NCBI RefSeq assembly: GCF_000516985.1
Contig: NW_006917092.1
Span: 636,619-700,618 of the forward strand
DNA from: Pestalotiopsis fici W106-1
Lineage: Eukaryota > Ascomycota > Sordariomycetes > Amphisphaeriales > Sporocadaceae
DNA length: 64,000 nt
Reading direction: 5' to 3'
Part shown: one piece after another, positions 43,308 through 54,801 of the stretch
How positions within the stretch are numbered: position 1 is the first letter of the stretch
How the letters are laid out: every line of letters begins with the position of its first letter
Program-made: the position numbers and the translations under genes
The notes under the pieces: model-generated
What the model was told of the DNA's origin: nothing
What the model saw: the letters and a program-made list of their open reading frames with translations, nothing else
The model's database searches: none

Positions 43308-44504
43308 CTAGAATATCGCTAGAGCATTGGGCGGACTTGCTACACCTCCATCAACGTTCAATGGGCAACTTGTGACGAAAAAGGTCCATCTATTGTGGTT
43401 TTTGCACTCCTCCGCCAGTGCCTCCAGATCCCACAGCTCCCCCAGCGGTGTTCCCCACAGTGCTAGGGCGTTGTCATGAATGCCTATCGTCCGTCATCAT
43501 CAGCATGGTGAAATCTCACTTTGGGTTCAAGTAGTCTCGCTTACGGTACGGCCCATCCGCTGGCCAAGCCTCAAAGGCCATGTTATCGCCAATCAAGGCA
43601 GAGAAGTGCTGATTCCACAGCCACTCAATGGACTCTGCGGTGCCTTCGAGTCCAATGTAATCGTGGCGCTTCTTGCAACCTTGCACTCGCTCCTCGGAGC
43701 TCGCTTCATTATACCACTTGATCCATCCAGTCCTCAGCATCAAAAGATCTCCAACGCGAAACTGCACTCCCTGGTCCTTGGCGATATCGATGAGATCGTG
43801 GTGTGTAATACAATGCTTGCTTGCTGCACTGTACCTGAGACCCTTTTGAGCTGCCCATGAGACATAATCGAGCAAAACACCGCGGCCAATGACGCCCCCT
43901 CGCTTTTGCCACTCTATTATTGACATTAACGCCAGTGCATCAGATGTAGGAATAGCCACAAACCTTGAATGCCGTTCTTGTTGTTGGGGTTCAAGCCACT
44001 GATCTCCTCATGGGTCAGACCATTATAGTAAAGTCCTGTAGGCTGATGCGCCCAGTGACCTTGCATAGATCAGTAGCTTATTCTTTACAATCAATCACAG
44101 GCCAACACTTACGGAGACCGTCCCATTGACTGCTTGTTTGCGTATTGATGTATATCTCATCGTCATGACCAACCAAATTCGGCTTCAAGTCGAGAAACTT
44201 GTGTACAATTGCGTTTCGGTTGTGCCCTGGGTCTTCAATCCTCTCGAGTGGCCAACTAATCATACCCATTAGTTTCCTCAATGACTGACCAGTGCGCTTT
44301 TACTCACTTGAGTGAGACCGATACTCCAGTCTGAATCTCTTTCTTGGCCTCCAAAATAGTCTCTGGGGTTAGAAGATTTAGACTCCCAACTTGGTCCTTC
44401 ACTCCATTCTTGTCCCAAATACCCCAAGCACATCCTGGCGGCATTCCGGGGACCGGAGGAAGCTCCGTATACTGAGGTATGTTGAATTCAGGCCGAGACA
44501 TCAT
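43308..44504 (-). CDS. Cyclase-family (PF04199) metal-dependent hydrolase, copy 2
   Basis: Five exons, 44504-44308, 44255-44113, 44059-43964, 43913-43545 and 43483-43308, join in phase to 326 residues. Family segments are GCAWGIWD, VGSLNLLTP, VSLNWPLE, SSQWDGLRHW (metal-binding Asp and His), NGIQEW, GRGVLLDY, LMLRTGW, the DNMAFEAWP region and TPLGELWDLE near the end. The second intron splits the Arg codon inside WDGLRH, the same place where copy 1 has introns around its 18-nt exon. It is a paralogue of 36188-37486, with clearly diverged sequence and exon plan. It probably hydrolyses a cyclic amide, lactone or activated ring, by analogy with isatin hydrolase and kynurenine formamidase. It is the last enzyme of the BVMO 2 block. 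Confidence 0.83.
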
Positions 44505-45995
44505 TCCTTGCTGTTTTTAAACTTATCCAATTTATTCGAATAATTCTTTTTGCACTCATATTCTTGATCCAATCCAAACTCAGTCGGTATTCGTTTTGTA
44601 TATGCTCATGCCAATAGCAATAGCAACGCCCACGGCCCCGAGCCGGCTAATCTGCAAGACCGTCCGGGGTCGGAAAATGTCTCCGATACTTGCCACTATT
44701 GGAGTATAGACATGACTGTGCCCCAAAATGTCATACATATGTGCATGCACGATCAACCAAAAGTATATCCATAGGTTTTCTCATTGAAATAAAACATAGG
44801 CATCATCCTTTCCACCCTCCAAGGTGACAACGATCTTACTGTAAAAGACAGCTCTTCTTTTGTTGCTGCATTGATTCTGTTATTTACAAATTCAAGAAGC
44901 TGGGCGAGATACAACAGTCTGAAGTGGCATATACATAGGCTTTGGCGACGAGATGTTGAAATATTGATTGACCGAGAAGAGCTTAGACATAACGAAATTG
45001 GACTGTGGGAAGTTTTCCACTGGCGTGTGACCAAGACTGGCGTTCGCGCGCAACCAGAATCATACCTGTTGCATTCCTAGCCTTGGGTTTTATTTTGATC
45101 GAGTCGAAGATAGTTTAGACTCGTGTCTTGGTGATCGTGGCACTTGGCCAGGAATAAACTCATGATTTTGCCAGTGGTACAATACTGGCTGATCACCTAA
45201 ACGTTTACACAAGAAGTGGACTGACCTCGAAGAATATACCAACTTTTCAAGAATCTCAAACATGAATCAATTGATAAGTCCACTCCTAAAAGTAGGACTG
45301 TATGTGCTCCAGAAGCTGGATAAGTGAGTTCGCCCAGCTTAGTCAGCAAAGACCAGCGATCGCATGTTGGACATCACACAGTACTTGAATCTAAAGCATC
45401 GACTTGGGAACCCAGTACAATGTTATGATATCTCTTGCATCCCTTTCTTGACTTTTTCTGACGAGGATCGCCAAACCTTCTTTAGGCGCTTGTCAGACTG
45501 ATCTTCGTTGATCCCCACAGCGGTGCTCCGTTAGGGCTGAGGCGCAAGACCCGGGTAGGTGCCGCTAAGACGGGGCCAATAACTCAAGATCAGTTTCACT
45601 CGGCGTGATTATTCGCGTTTCCAGATCTTGCCCGATGCTATACATGCCGGCGGAGCTGGGCATAAGCGCTGCGTAGTGGTGCAGTGTCAGAAAATGATCA
45701 CGGCTTGGTGATGATGAGAGAATCTCCACCGCAACGAAAGACCCATGTGGTGGCCCGCAAGTCACGTCCACAGTTGGACGTGGCCGAGTTTCCACATGGC
45801 ACATATTACGATAAATTTCTCCGTAATATATCTAAAATTTTGGCAATCACGAATGCTCAAATCCTGGAACTATTTGCTTTCCGGGATTACAGACAACATC
45901 CGACATAACACGAAAAGCAGTCACGTTTTCCTCTAACTAAGGCTCTGACAGTATCCTTCACTTTAGCTGTTGAATAGGCAGAAATCCAGACCATC
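44505..45995. other. Gene-poor region upstream of cyclase 2 and the glycosyltransferase
   Basis: About 1.5 kb between divergent genes, with no credible ORF. A CGG-N9-CCG (CGGAAAATGTCTCCG) lies at 44671-44685, about 170 bp upstream of cyclase 2. Otherwise nothing recognisable. Confidence 0.5.
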
Positions 45996-47838
45996 ATGGC
46001 GCACGAAGCACACAATTTGCTTCGACGGAAGAAGGTTCTGATGCTCACAAACTCGGAACATGGGCAAGCCAACGTCCATCTCGCTGTAGCCTATGCCATG
46101 CTTCAGCAAGACCCCAGCACTGAGGTGCACATTGCATCGTTCCCAAGACTGGCCAAGTTCGTGACCGAGATGTCCGACTTTGCCGTTCAGAACATCCCGG
46201 GCGCCTCGCCGATCCAGTTCCACGGGCTTCGCGGAACGTCCTTTATCGACTGCATCCTGAATCCGGATATTGACTTCTTCTCCGTAGCCAACACGACGCC
46301 AAGCTTCTGGACCTTGTTCACGGTTCTGGGAGGCATGTCGGTCTGCATGGGCGCGTGGAATGCAGAGCAGTTTATGGAGGTGTACAGAAGCTGCATCGAT
46401 ATCATCGACAAGGTCGACGCTGATATCGTGGCGGTTGACAATCTCTTTTTCCCGGGAGTCACGGCTTGCCATCACATTGAATGCAACTGGTTGATGTTGA
46501 GTCCAAACTCTCTCAAGGACTTTGTCGCTAACCGACAGCCAAAGCTGGCTGGACTGTGGAAGTATCCCAGGTAAGCAGCACACGGTAACGATACTGGAGT
46601 TGTTGTCGAAAGTTCTTCGACTTCCTTCGTCTATTCCACAATCCTGTTAACAGAGTATCAGCTTTGGTCTCATTTGCGAGTATCCTATCCCTTGGTACCA
46701 GCGGCTCCTCAATGTCGTTTACAGCCTCTGCGGCTTGTACATGGCCATGACCAACGACAGAGTGAAGGAAATCAAACATTTGGTCAAAGCAGAGACGGGC
46801 AAGGAAGCCGTGGTAATGATGGACTTGATGAAGTCCCCGCCCGCTGGAGTTCCAATACTGATCAGCAATCTACCGGAGCTAGACTTTCCGCTGACGACAA
46901 TGCCAGACATTGTCACGTGCGGACCAATCCTTCGTCCAACGGCTTCAGTCGCTGAGGAAGACCCGGAGCTTTTCAAATGGCTTTGCGCCGGTCCGACTGT
47001 CCTGATCAATCTTGGGACTCACTGTCTGACGGGAGAACCTTCAGCTATTGAGATGGCCAAGGCTCTTCGCCTATTGTTTGATATGGCGTGCCGCGAATCG
47101 AAGCTGTCTGGTTTGCGCGTTCTTTGGAAGATGAAGCAGCCACCTGACGAGCCGTACAGTGTCGATGTCAAGTCATCACTGTATGATATTCTGAACAAAG
47201 AGATGCTCGAGGATAGGGTGCGGATTGAGGAGTGGATCAAAGTAGAGCCTGGGGCGATACTGGAGACTGGCCAAGTCATTTGTTCTATCAACCATGGCGG
47301 AGCGAGCTCCTGGAACGAAGCAATCTGGTCAGTAATCATTCCCTGTACAATGAGAAGAGTGCTTTAACACTTTCTCCAATGACTTGGAGATGCCTTGCTA
47401 ATAATTCAGTAGTGCTGGAGTGCCACAAATCATTTGTGAGTAGAACTTCCCATCTCTAAACAATTCTGCGGGTCAGGATTGCTTCTCTTGCCACTCCAAG
47501 AGGATGGCCGCGGAACGAGACCCCACGAGAGGCAGTGTCGATCCCTTCGTTTTATTAATACAGCTTGCTAATTGAGAGATTTTCTAGTGGCCCAATGGGT
47601 TGATACCTATGACTATGCGATCCGGACAGAGATGCTTGGCATTGGGCTCTTTGGTAACAAGCAGACTCCGCCCGGTTGGACGGCCCAGGAACTTGGACCA
47701 AAGCTTGTAGCAACTACAGTTGGAGAGAGTGCCGCCACTATGAGGTCAAAAGTACAAGAATTATCTAGACTTTGTTGCATGCGCCCTGGAGGATTAGGAA
47801 GAGACTTTGCGGCGCGGTTCATCCTCGAAAAGGCATGA
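45996..47838 (+). CDS. GT1-family UDP-glycosyltransferase-like protein
   Basis: Four exons, 45996-46570, 46656-47327, 47410-47435 and 47588-47838, join in phase to 507 residues. Exon 3 is only 26 nt, and the last intron (152 nt) is long for this locus. The N-terminal acceptor domain begins with VLMLTNSEHGQANVHLA. The sugar-donor domain shows VLINLGTH near 330 and the PSPG-like core INHGGASSWNEAI, then AGVPQII and QWVDTYDYA, with GIGLFG after. This matches the fungal branch of GT1 transferases that glycosylate lipids, polyketides or xenobiotics. The His of the HGG motif is kept. The substrate cannot be told. It may modify or detoxify a hydroxylated pathway product. It lies 1.5 kb from cyclase 2, divergent, so cluster membership is unsure. 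Confidence 0.82.
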
Positions 47839-48848
47839 TCCCATTCTGCCAAATTCATGGCAGGAACAAGCTCTCACCCCTTTTCATCTGCCTCTCGTGT
47901 AGCAAATGGATACATCTTACAGATCACTTCACTGTGCGCTGAGGCTGTCAGCTTATGTTGACAAACAATGATGACGTGTAGCTTCCAGACGCGTTTTGTT
48001 TGATTCACTCAAACCAAGACGCACAATTTTCAGTCTAGATTCTAGCATAAAATGACTACGCGTACCGCCTCACTCAAGCTTATACCCTTGAGTAACTACC
48101 AATTATTGTTACTCAGCACTCTCTGAGTTGTCCTTAGTAGTTATAACAGCTTGTTCGATGTATCGAGGTGGTTTTGACAGAATGCGAAGAACACAAGTCT
48201 AATGTTGATACTCATGCGCAATACTGCTACAAGATTCAATCAGGTTCAAGCCGAATGACCAAGTTTCTAAGTTAATGGAGTTTGCTGCTGTAAGATTGAA
48301 GACATTACTGGCCCGCGGTCGCGTAGGCAACGGGCCCAGCCAAGTTGTGTCTATTTTCGCGAAAAGCAAACGGACGGTGCCCACCAAGGTCCCACGTTGA
48401 TATTGAATGAGGCCTTACAGTAGACTAAAAATGAAGAACTTGCAAACGGCGATGGATGCCTAGCACGCGTTGAAAGTCGAAGCAGAGCCTGCAATCAGTG
48501 GCAGGCGCCCGGCCTCGAAATGAGTCTATAAATGCCTCCCCAGATACCAGAGATTTTTTCGCTTTCCTTTCCCACAACCAGGCGTTTTCATTGACGCATT
48601 GCCATTCATTGCCTTCATTTAGGTCACTCCCTTACTGATAGTAGCATAAGACTGCTACTTTTCTGCTTCCTTGCTACACTCACAGCAATATCTGTCGTCA
48701 GTCAGACAAAACAGAGTCTCGACACATTGTCGTACTTTCAACATTTGGAATCATCTCCTGTACCCGTCTTGGATCTTTCTTGGTTGCCCCAACACCCTTC
48801 TTGCTTCTGAACACTTTGACGTGTTTGAACACGTCGCTGCTGCTGAAG
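47839..48848. other. Intergenic region and 5' leader of the SNF2 gene
   Basis: No gene supported. The right third (from about 48540) is rich in pyrimidine tracts, as in fungal promoters and leaders. Confidence 0.5.
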
Positions 48849-51663
48849 ATGTCGCCGTCTCCGATCCCGTCGCTGCCGAAGCATGCATTGCGGCGCGGCG
48901 ATAACAAGGAGGAACCCATCGGTAAGTCGAATCACCTCCGATACAACATCCATTTATCCTTTTTTTTCTTCCATCGAAACGTTTCAGCTTTCGATGAGCA
49001 CATGCCTCTTGCGTTATTTCAGCTTGTCAACCACGGTTCACCTTTGGTATTTTCCCCATTAGCTTTTCACTGATCCTTATTATTCTAGACATCACCTCCT
49101 CGCCGATTGTGAAGCAGGAGAAAAGAGTTCTGTGTTCTGTTGAATCCGCTCAAACGTCACCGTCAGCGCGCAAGTTCCGCAAGAAGTCAGTGGGCACTGA
49201 TGGCGACAAAGATTTAATTGCAAGGACGGATTCGAAGACTTCAGCTACTACCCCCGCACCTGGCCCCGTACGTTCCCGTCGAGAACAAAACAATGGTGAA
49301 AACGACTTTGAAGCTCGATTTCGCAATCTTCGCAACAAGTACATGGGCACTGCTGGCACGAGTGATTCGGCCAAGAACACGAGAGTGCTAGAGAGCCCGG
49401 CGGCCAAGAGCACCATCAAGTATGAGATCACTCCCGATCTCCCCGACGTAAGTCCCAGTACTTTCACTACATATTTCACTTGCCTTCATCTCCCATTCCT
49501 GTTGTCAGTGACAGTCAATATCAAGGAACGCCGAGCTAACCCCTCAATGAGACTGCACCTGTTGGTGGTCTCCCTGACCAGAACTTGACCGACTGTGGAC
49601 GCGACCAGACACTCGCCCCAAAAAAGAAATTGCATTACCTAAGCGACGACTCAGACGTAGACAGCCTTTTCGACGAGAATGCATCCATTGGCGGCATGGA
49701 TGATAATGAGGACGATGACGACGACGAAGATGATGATGATGGTTTCATCACATCGTTTTCCTCCTATCAAAGCAGAAGATCGAATGTATCGAAAAGCACC
49801 GCTGCTTCTTCTGTGGCTCCGTCCGTGGCTCCCTGCGACTACCACACCTATTTGTCTTCTTTGCGTACCCCCGCTCCTCTAACAAATCATTCGCGCCTTC
49901 CCGACGATCGGGAGTCAACACCCGAAGGCTTCGTGGGACATCTATTTGCCCACCAACATATTGCCCTGGCTTGGATGATCAAGATGGAGGGCAACAACCA
50001 GTTTCGCGGCGGCATTCTCGCAGATGAGATGGGCTTGGGCAAGACCCTCTCGGTACTTGCCCTGATTGCAAGCAAACACGGCCGGGCAGCCAAAGGCACC
50101 AGACCCGGAGTAAGTGTGCCCCTCACAATTCTCACCTTGACCATGAGCTCTTCAACTGACTCACTCTTGTAGCCCACTCTTATCATTTGTCCGCTTTCAC
50201 TGCTCCAGCAATGGATCACAGAGATCATCAAGAAGATTGAGCAAGGTCCAGACAAACTGCGTGTTGTTGATGCACACGACTCGAAGAACAAGAACATGAC
50301 CTTTGAACAGATGCGTCAGTATGACATTGTGGTCACAACCTACGAACACATTCGGGCCGAGAATGATAAGAAGAATGGCAGACGCAAGGGCCACTCTTCG
50401 TTCTATGTCGACAACGGATCGTGGTTTCACAGAATCGTCCTTGACGAAAGCCAGCGCATCAAAAACCGGACTTCGTCCGTGTTCAAGGCTGTACATAATC
50501 TTCGGGCCAAATACCGCTGGCTGCTGACCGGCACCCCAATCCAGAACAAAATTGAGGAGATGTACACCTCAATTGCGTTTCTGCGCAACGACCCCTACAA
50601 TGACTGGCACATGTTCAAGAAGGATTTCAGCAGCCTCCTGCACAAGAAGAGCCAGGATGGGTACGATCGCATGCAAATGGCACGCTTCAAGGGCTTTCTC
50701 GAACAGTTTGTTCTGCACCGCACCAAGGAGGATATCATCGATGGCGAAAAGATCATCGACCTGCCCCCGAAAACGGTGAACAAGGTCTTTGTTGAACTGA
50801 GCGAGGCCGAGCGTGATTTCTACAAGGATCTCGAGCAAGACGTGCAGACAAAGTTTCGCGATCTGGTGACCGAGGGCCTCAACAGACAGGGCCACGCCCG
50901 TGCCTTGACATGGTCTCTTCGCCTGCGCCTGGCTTGCTGCCACCCGCTCCTCATTGCCAACACCGCCGATCTGAACAGCATGGACATGGATCCGGAGCTG
51001 GCGGCAAAGTGTAATCTCGAGAACGGTCTCGATCTTAAGCGTCTGCGCGATGCTGTCACCAGCCACATTGGTCGCCGACGCTACATGGACCACCTCTCGA
51101 TCGTTTGGCAGGACTCTGCCAAGATCAACACCCTGATGACCTTGGTGAACTCGCTCAACGAGGAAGGCCACAAGACTCTAGTCTTTTCCCAGTGGACCGG
51201 CCTTCTCGACCTGGCCGAGTGGAAGATGACGCAGAGCGGCATTTCCTTTGCGCGCTTCGACGGCTCAATGACGATGGTGGCGCGCGACCAGGCCATTGCC
51301 AAGCTCCAAGACGATGACAACTGCAAAGTCATGCTCATCTCTCTCCGCGCAGGCAACGCCGGCCTCAACCTCGTCATGGCTTCGCGCGTCATTCTGCTCG
51401 ACCCGGACTGGAACCCCTACATTGAGGACCAGGCCATTGGTCGCGTGCACCGCATCGGACAGACCAAGCCCGTGGTCGTGTACCGTCTGCTGGCCAAGGA
51501 CACCATTGAGGACCGCGTGCTGACGCTCCAGCGCAAGAAACGCGCACAGATCAGCGATGCCATGGGCGATGTCAACATTGACAGTGAGGATCCCGACGTC
51601 GATGAGCACGGCTTAGGTGTTTCGAGCGGCAACTTGGCTTTCCTGATTGGAGGTAGTGGTTGA
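48849..51663 (+). CDS. SNF2-family ATPase, Rad5/Rad16-like without RING
   Basis: Exons 48849-48921, 49089-49447, about 49552-50109 and 50173-51663 give about 826 residues. The acceptor of exon 3 is uncertain: 49552 or 49582 both keep frame. An acidic Asp/Glu tract follows at about residues 200-220. The helicase core starts with an AHQHIALAWM segment and the P-loop ADEMGLGKT near 315. The DEAH box is replaced by DESQ (VLDESQRIKNR), and LLTGTPIQN follows. The second lobe has VFSQWTGLLD, FDGSM, GNAGLNL, DPDWNP and a QAIGRVHRIGQ motif VI. It resembles Rad5/Rad16/HLTF translocases, but I see no RING finger between motifs III and IV. A role in DNA repair or chromatin remodelling in the nucleus is expected. 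It marks the start of the housekeeping block. Confidence 0.85.
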
Positions 51664-52160
51664 GACTACAATTTGACCAGAAGCCGAACTGGAAAATATG
51701 AATGTAGGAATTACGATGAATCATGAGACTGGATATGATGCCCCTGAAGTACGGTATGAGTAATGGGTAATGAGAACATGGCAAACTGATTGCCAGGACG
51801 GAAAATAGTCACATCTCTTGCAGGAAAACATTAGTAGCAGAGAAGTACGAGAAATACAAAAGTAAACCAATCACAGAAAAGGTGTGCTTTGCAAATGTGT
51901 CACCGAGTAAAATCCCAAGACCACTTGTGAATACATATTAACTACGTCATTCGTGCAAGAACGGGACATGAATATAGAGAAAAACGGTAATAACTACAAA
52001 ATGCACAAGCCTTCTCCGGAGAGCTGAGCCTGGATGTATGAGCGGGGTTAACAATGCGCGTTCAGATTGAGGCAAGATAAACCTATAAATGCCAGAGACT
52101 TTTACATCGCTTGAAACTAACAACCTTTTCCTTCCTCTTAATGACATTGTGACATGCTCT
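51664..52160. other. Convergent intergenic region
   Basis: 3' flanks of the SNF2 gene and MED17. No gene seen. Confidence 0.55.
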
Positions 52161-54110
52161 CTATTGCCTAAAAAAGTCCACCACCAATTGCTCTAGTGTC
52201 TCCTTGCTCTCTTGTCCAGCTGCCCAAGTAACATTGCGCTGCTTCACGTCCCTGTTCTCAACCCACCGCATTTGCAACCTCAAGGCCAGATCTGGGGAAT
52301 CTGTAATATCGAGTCTGACTTCATTCTTGCCAAGAGCCCTAATCACGGCACCGGATGTAGTCTCGGACCAGTCCAGGTCGTCACGGCCCAGTTTCTCTGC
52401 AGCGAGGCTGGCGACCCAGTCGACAATGACACGAACGGACGCTTGGCGAATGTAGTAGATTGCCTCGTCGACATTTGGATATGCGTCTTGAGAATATGGT
52501 GGGTACAATTCCTCGAGCTCATTTGACTTTGTCTGCGCTGGGGCAGGGTTTTGGCCTTGAGCTGCTGGATTGTTGTTGGATGCTCCGGGGAGAAAGACCA
52601 TGAATTGTGTCGAGGCCATTGGTGTAACGAAGCTTCTGCCGCGGAGGCCAATTCGGGCTTGTGGGGTGAACGTGAGTTCCGCGGTAAGTTCGAGTAATTG
52701 GGCGAGGTTGATGATCAGTGCCTCGGAGGGTGACGCTCGCCAGATCTGCTGCAGAGCTAATTGGGCAATTTGTTGTGGTGGGAGTTGTGGGCCGGGAGGA
52801 ATCATAGTCTGGGTAAAGTCTGCGGTTGAAAACCCGGCATTTTGAAGAATCGTCTTGAGCTTTGTCAAAAAGTAGGTGAGTTTGGTGCATGCATTGTCGT
52901 ATGTCAGCCGGGAGATGAGGGGGCGTAGGATGCTGAGAGGTGGTGCTTCGCGGCCAGTGGTTGTTTGTGTTGACTGAGTGCGCTTGAAGTAGCTCAAGCG
53001 ATGGCTGAACAACAGAAGGAAGTGGAGGCCAAGGACGACGGTGTTTGCGAATTGATTGTCTGGAAGATCGCCGCCGGCATCGGGTGCATCCAGGTCTTCC
53101 AGTGTGAGGATGACTTTTGTCTCCGGGTCTGCCTCGTAGATTATTTGGTCGTCGATAGATTGAACCTTGAGGGAGAGAAGGGTTCGTGCTTCTTTGTTGA
53201 TCTCGTACCACAGCTCCTGAGAGAATATGGTGTTGCGCGCCTCCAAGACGCGATCTTGGAGGGGAGCTTTCTCATCGACCTGGCCGGGCAACCGCGATTT
53301 GCCCGTCACCTGGCCATTCTTGATGACAACAGCCCGAACTCTCTTGGATGATCCACCGGAAACACCACGCTCTAGTCTGACAGTCCCGTCGTCATTCCTT
53401 CGCAGAGGAGCAATGCTGCTGTTTCTGTACTCGGGTGCCGACTCTGCGAAGCCGTAGCGGACTCCCAAGGTGTGGGGGTCGTAAGGCAGTGAGGTGACAG
53501 TCCATCCATTGTCACTGACTGCAAGCACATCTGCCCAGTACTTGGTCTCCAGGCTGATCTCCTTCTCCAATCGCTCCGCAGCCTCGAGAACAGAGTCGAC
53601 CATCTTGTTGGTACCAATCAACCTCCAGCCCGTGGCCACTGCAAGGTCGTCCTGGGTACGTGCTGGCGTGATGTTGGAGTCCTGAAGTCGTGATGCACCC
53701 AAAACGCCGAAGCCCACGAGGTCGCGCAAGGCGGGAGAAAGCGTGGTGTTGGCTTGATTGGGCGTCTCTTTGGAGAGCAGAAGCGAGACAAAATCCAGGC
53801 TCAGCATGGCAGATTGATGGGCAAACTCGATGTTGCGCAAGAACTCCTCGCGGGCTTCGAGGGTCGTCTTGGACTTTGCGCCGTCCGAGTCGACGTCCAT
53901 GTCAGAATCACTATCCGGGCTGCTCGCGGCGCTCTGGTTGCGGCCATCCTCTGCGGCGTGCAATTCCTCGCGCAGCTCCATCTCGGTGACATTGCGGAAG
54001 CCTCCACGCTCGGCATTGACGCGCGCGATGAACTCACCAAGCTTCTTGGGCTTCTTGTCGCCTCTCGGCCAGGGCCGCAGCGTAAAGAGCGACGGGCTAG
54101 TCGAGGCCAT
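52161..54110 (-). CDS. MED17: Mediator complex subunit 17 (Srb4)
   Basis: A single-exon 649-residue protein from the Met at 54110; the frame is open to 54194, but the extra 28 residues look like leader. The SLFTLRPWP start, the KLGEFIARVNAERGGFRNVTE segment and an Asp/Ser-rich acidic stretch at about 65-85 are characteristic of ascomycete Med17. So are the conserved FVSLLLSK helix and the YGFAESAPEYRN region with its following basic patch. It is the head-module scaffold of Mediator, bridging activators and RNA polymerase II in the nucleus. This is a conserved single-copy gene and a good anchor for synteny. It is convergent with the SNF2 gene. Confidence 0.88.
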   Translation of the reverse strand: MASTSPSLFTLRPWPRGDKKPKKLGEFIARVNAERGGFRNVTEMELREELHAAEDGRNQSAASSPDSDSDMDVDSDGAKSKTTLEAREEFLRNIEFAHQSAMLSLDFVSLLLSKETPNQANTTLSPALRDLVGFGVLGASRLQDSNITPARTQDDLAVATGWRLIGTNKMVDSVLEAAERLEKEISLETKYWADVLAVSDNGWTVTSLPYDPHTLGVRYGFAESAPEYRNSSIAPLRRNDDGTVRLERGVSGGSSKRVRAVVIKNGQVTGKSRLPGQVDEKAPLQDRVLEARNTIFSQELWYEINKEARTLLSLKVQSIDDQIIYEADPETKVILTLEDLDAPDAGGDLPDNQFANTVVLGLHFLLLFSHRLSYFKRTQSTQTTTGREAPPLSILRPLISRLTYDNACTKLTYFLTKLKTILQNAGFSTADFTQTMIPPGPQLPPQQIAQLALQQIWRASPSEALIINLAQLLELTAELTFTPQARIGLRGRSFVTPMASTQFMVFLPGASNNNPAAQGQNPAPAQTKSNELEELYPPYSQDAYPNVDEAIYYIRQASVRVIVDWVASLAAEKLGRDDLDWSETTSGAVIRALGKNEVRLDITDSPDLALRLQMRWVENRDVKQRNVTWAAGQESKETLEQLVVDFFRQ

Positions 54111-54801
54111 GGTGGGTTGACCTGACCTGAGGGTGAGAATGAGATGAGAGGCAAAGACTTGTTTCGCAGGAAAATTTGCCGTGCCGAGATGCAAGCAGTT
54201 CAGTATGGAAAGGATGGGATTGCTGGATGAGGTATCTGGCCCAAAGAATGAGGAGAAGCGCGCGACGATGAGGTTTGAGAGGTTGAAGTTTGAGAAGTTG
54301 GACAGACGCTTGCTTGTCTACCTACATTCCAATGTTGATACTTGAGAGAAATATGTGGATCTATGCTTGCCTGCAGCGAATCACTTTTCAGTGTGGCTTT
54401 AGCTGCACTGTGCCCGCTTTGCCGCCCCAACTGTCAGACGCACTGTGAGTGGGGGATGGCTTTGGACAGATGAGGTGAGTTTGCAATCAGCCTGGACTTG
54501 CTGGTACTCAACTTAAATGTTCAGTAGGATAGGTAATTAGCACACGGTCCAACTTAAATTGGTTGCCGCAGAGCACAAGGGAATTCGGCTACGACCCATG
54601 ATCTACGGCGGGCTGAACATGACGGGAGCTCGCGGGGGCAGAGTTTTGATATTTCAAAGCCAGATGTGACCGGATTCGCACAAGTTTAAAAAAAACCATG
54701 TTGGAATTGCTGATGGCACAATCTATGAGTGGATCTAATCTCATTCATGCAGAGTTATCAGGACCTTTTGCGTTGTTTTCATAGTCCACGAGATTGGAGT
54801 A
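54111..54801. other. Intergenic region upstream of MED17
   Basis: MED17 promoter and leader on the minus strand plus the 3' flank of the dioxygenase gene. No gene seen. Confidence 0.5.

Noticed and set aside
20946..47838. Known polyketide, peptide or terpene cluster
   Set aside because: No PKS, NRPS, terpene cyclase, prenyltransferase or P450 gene is present in the window, so a standard backbone cluster is not supported.
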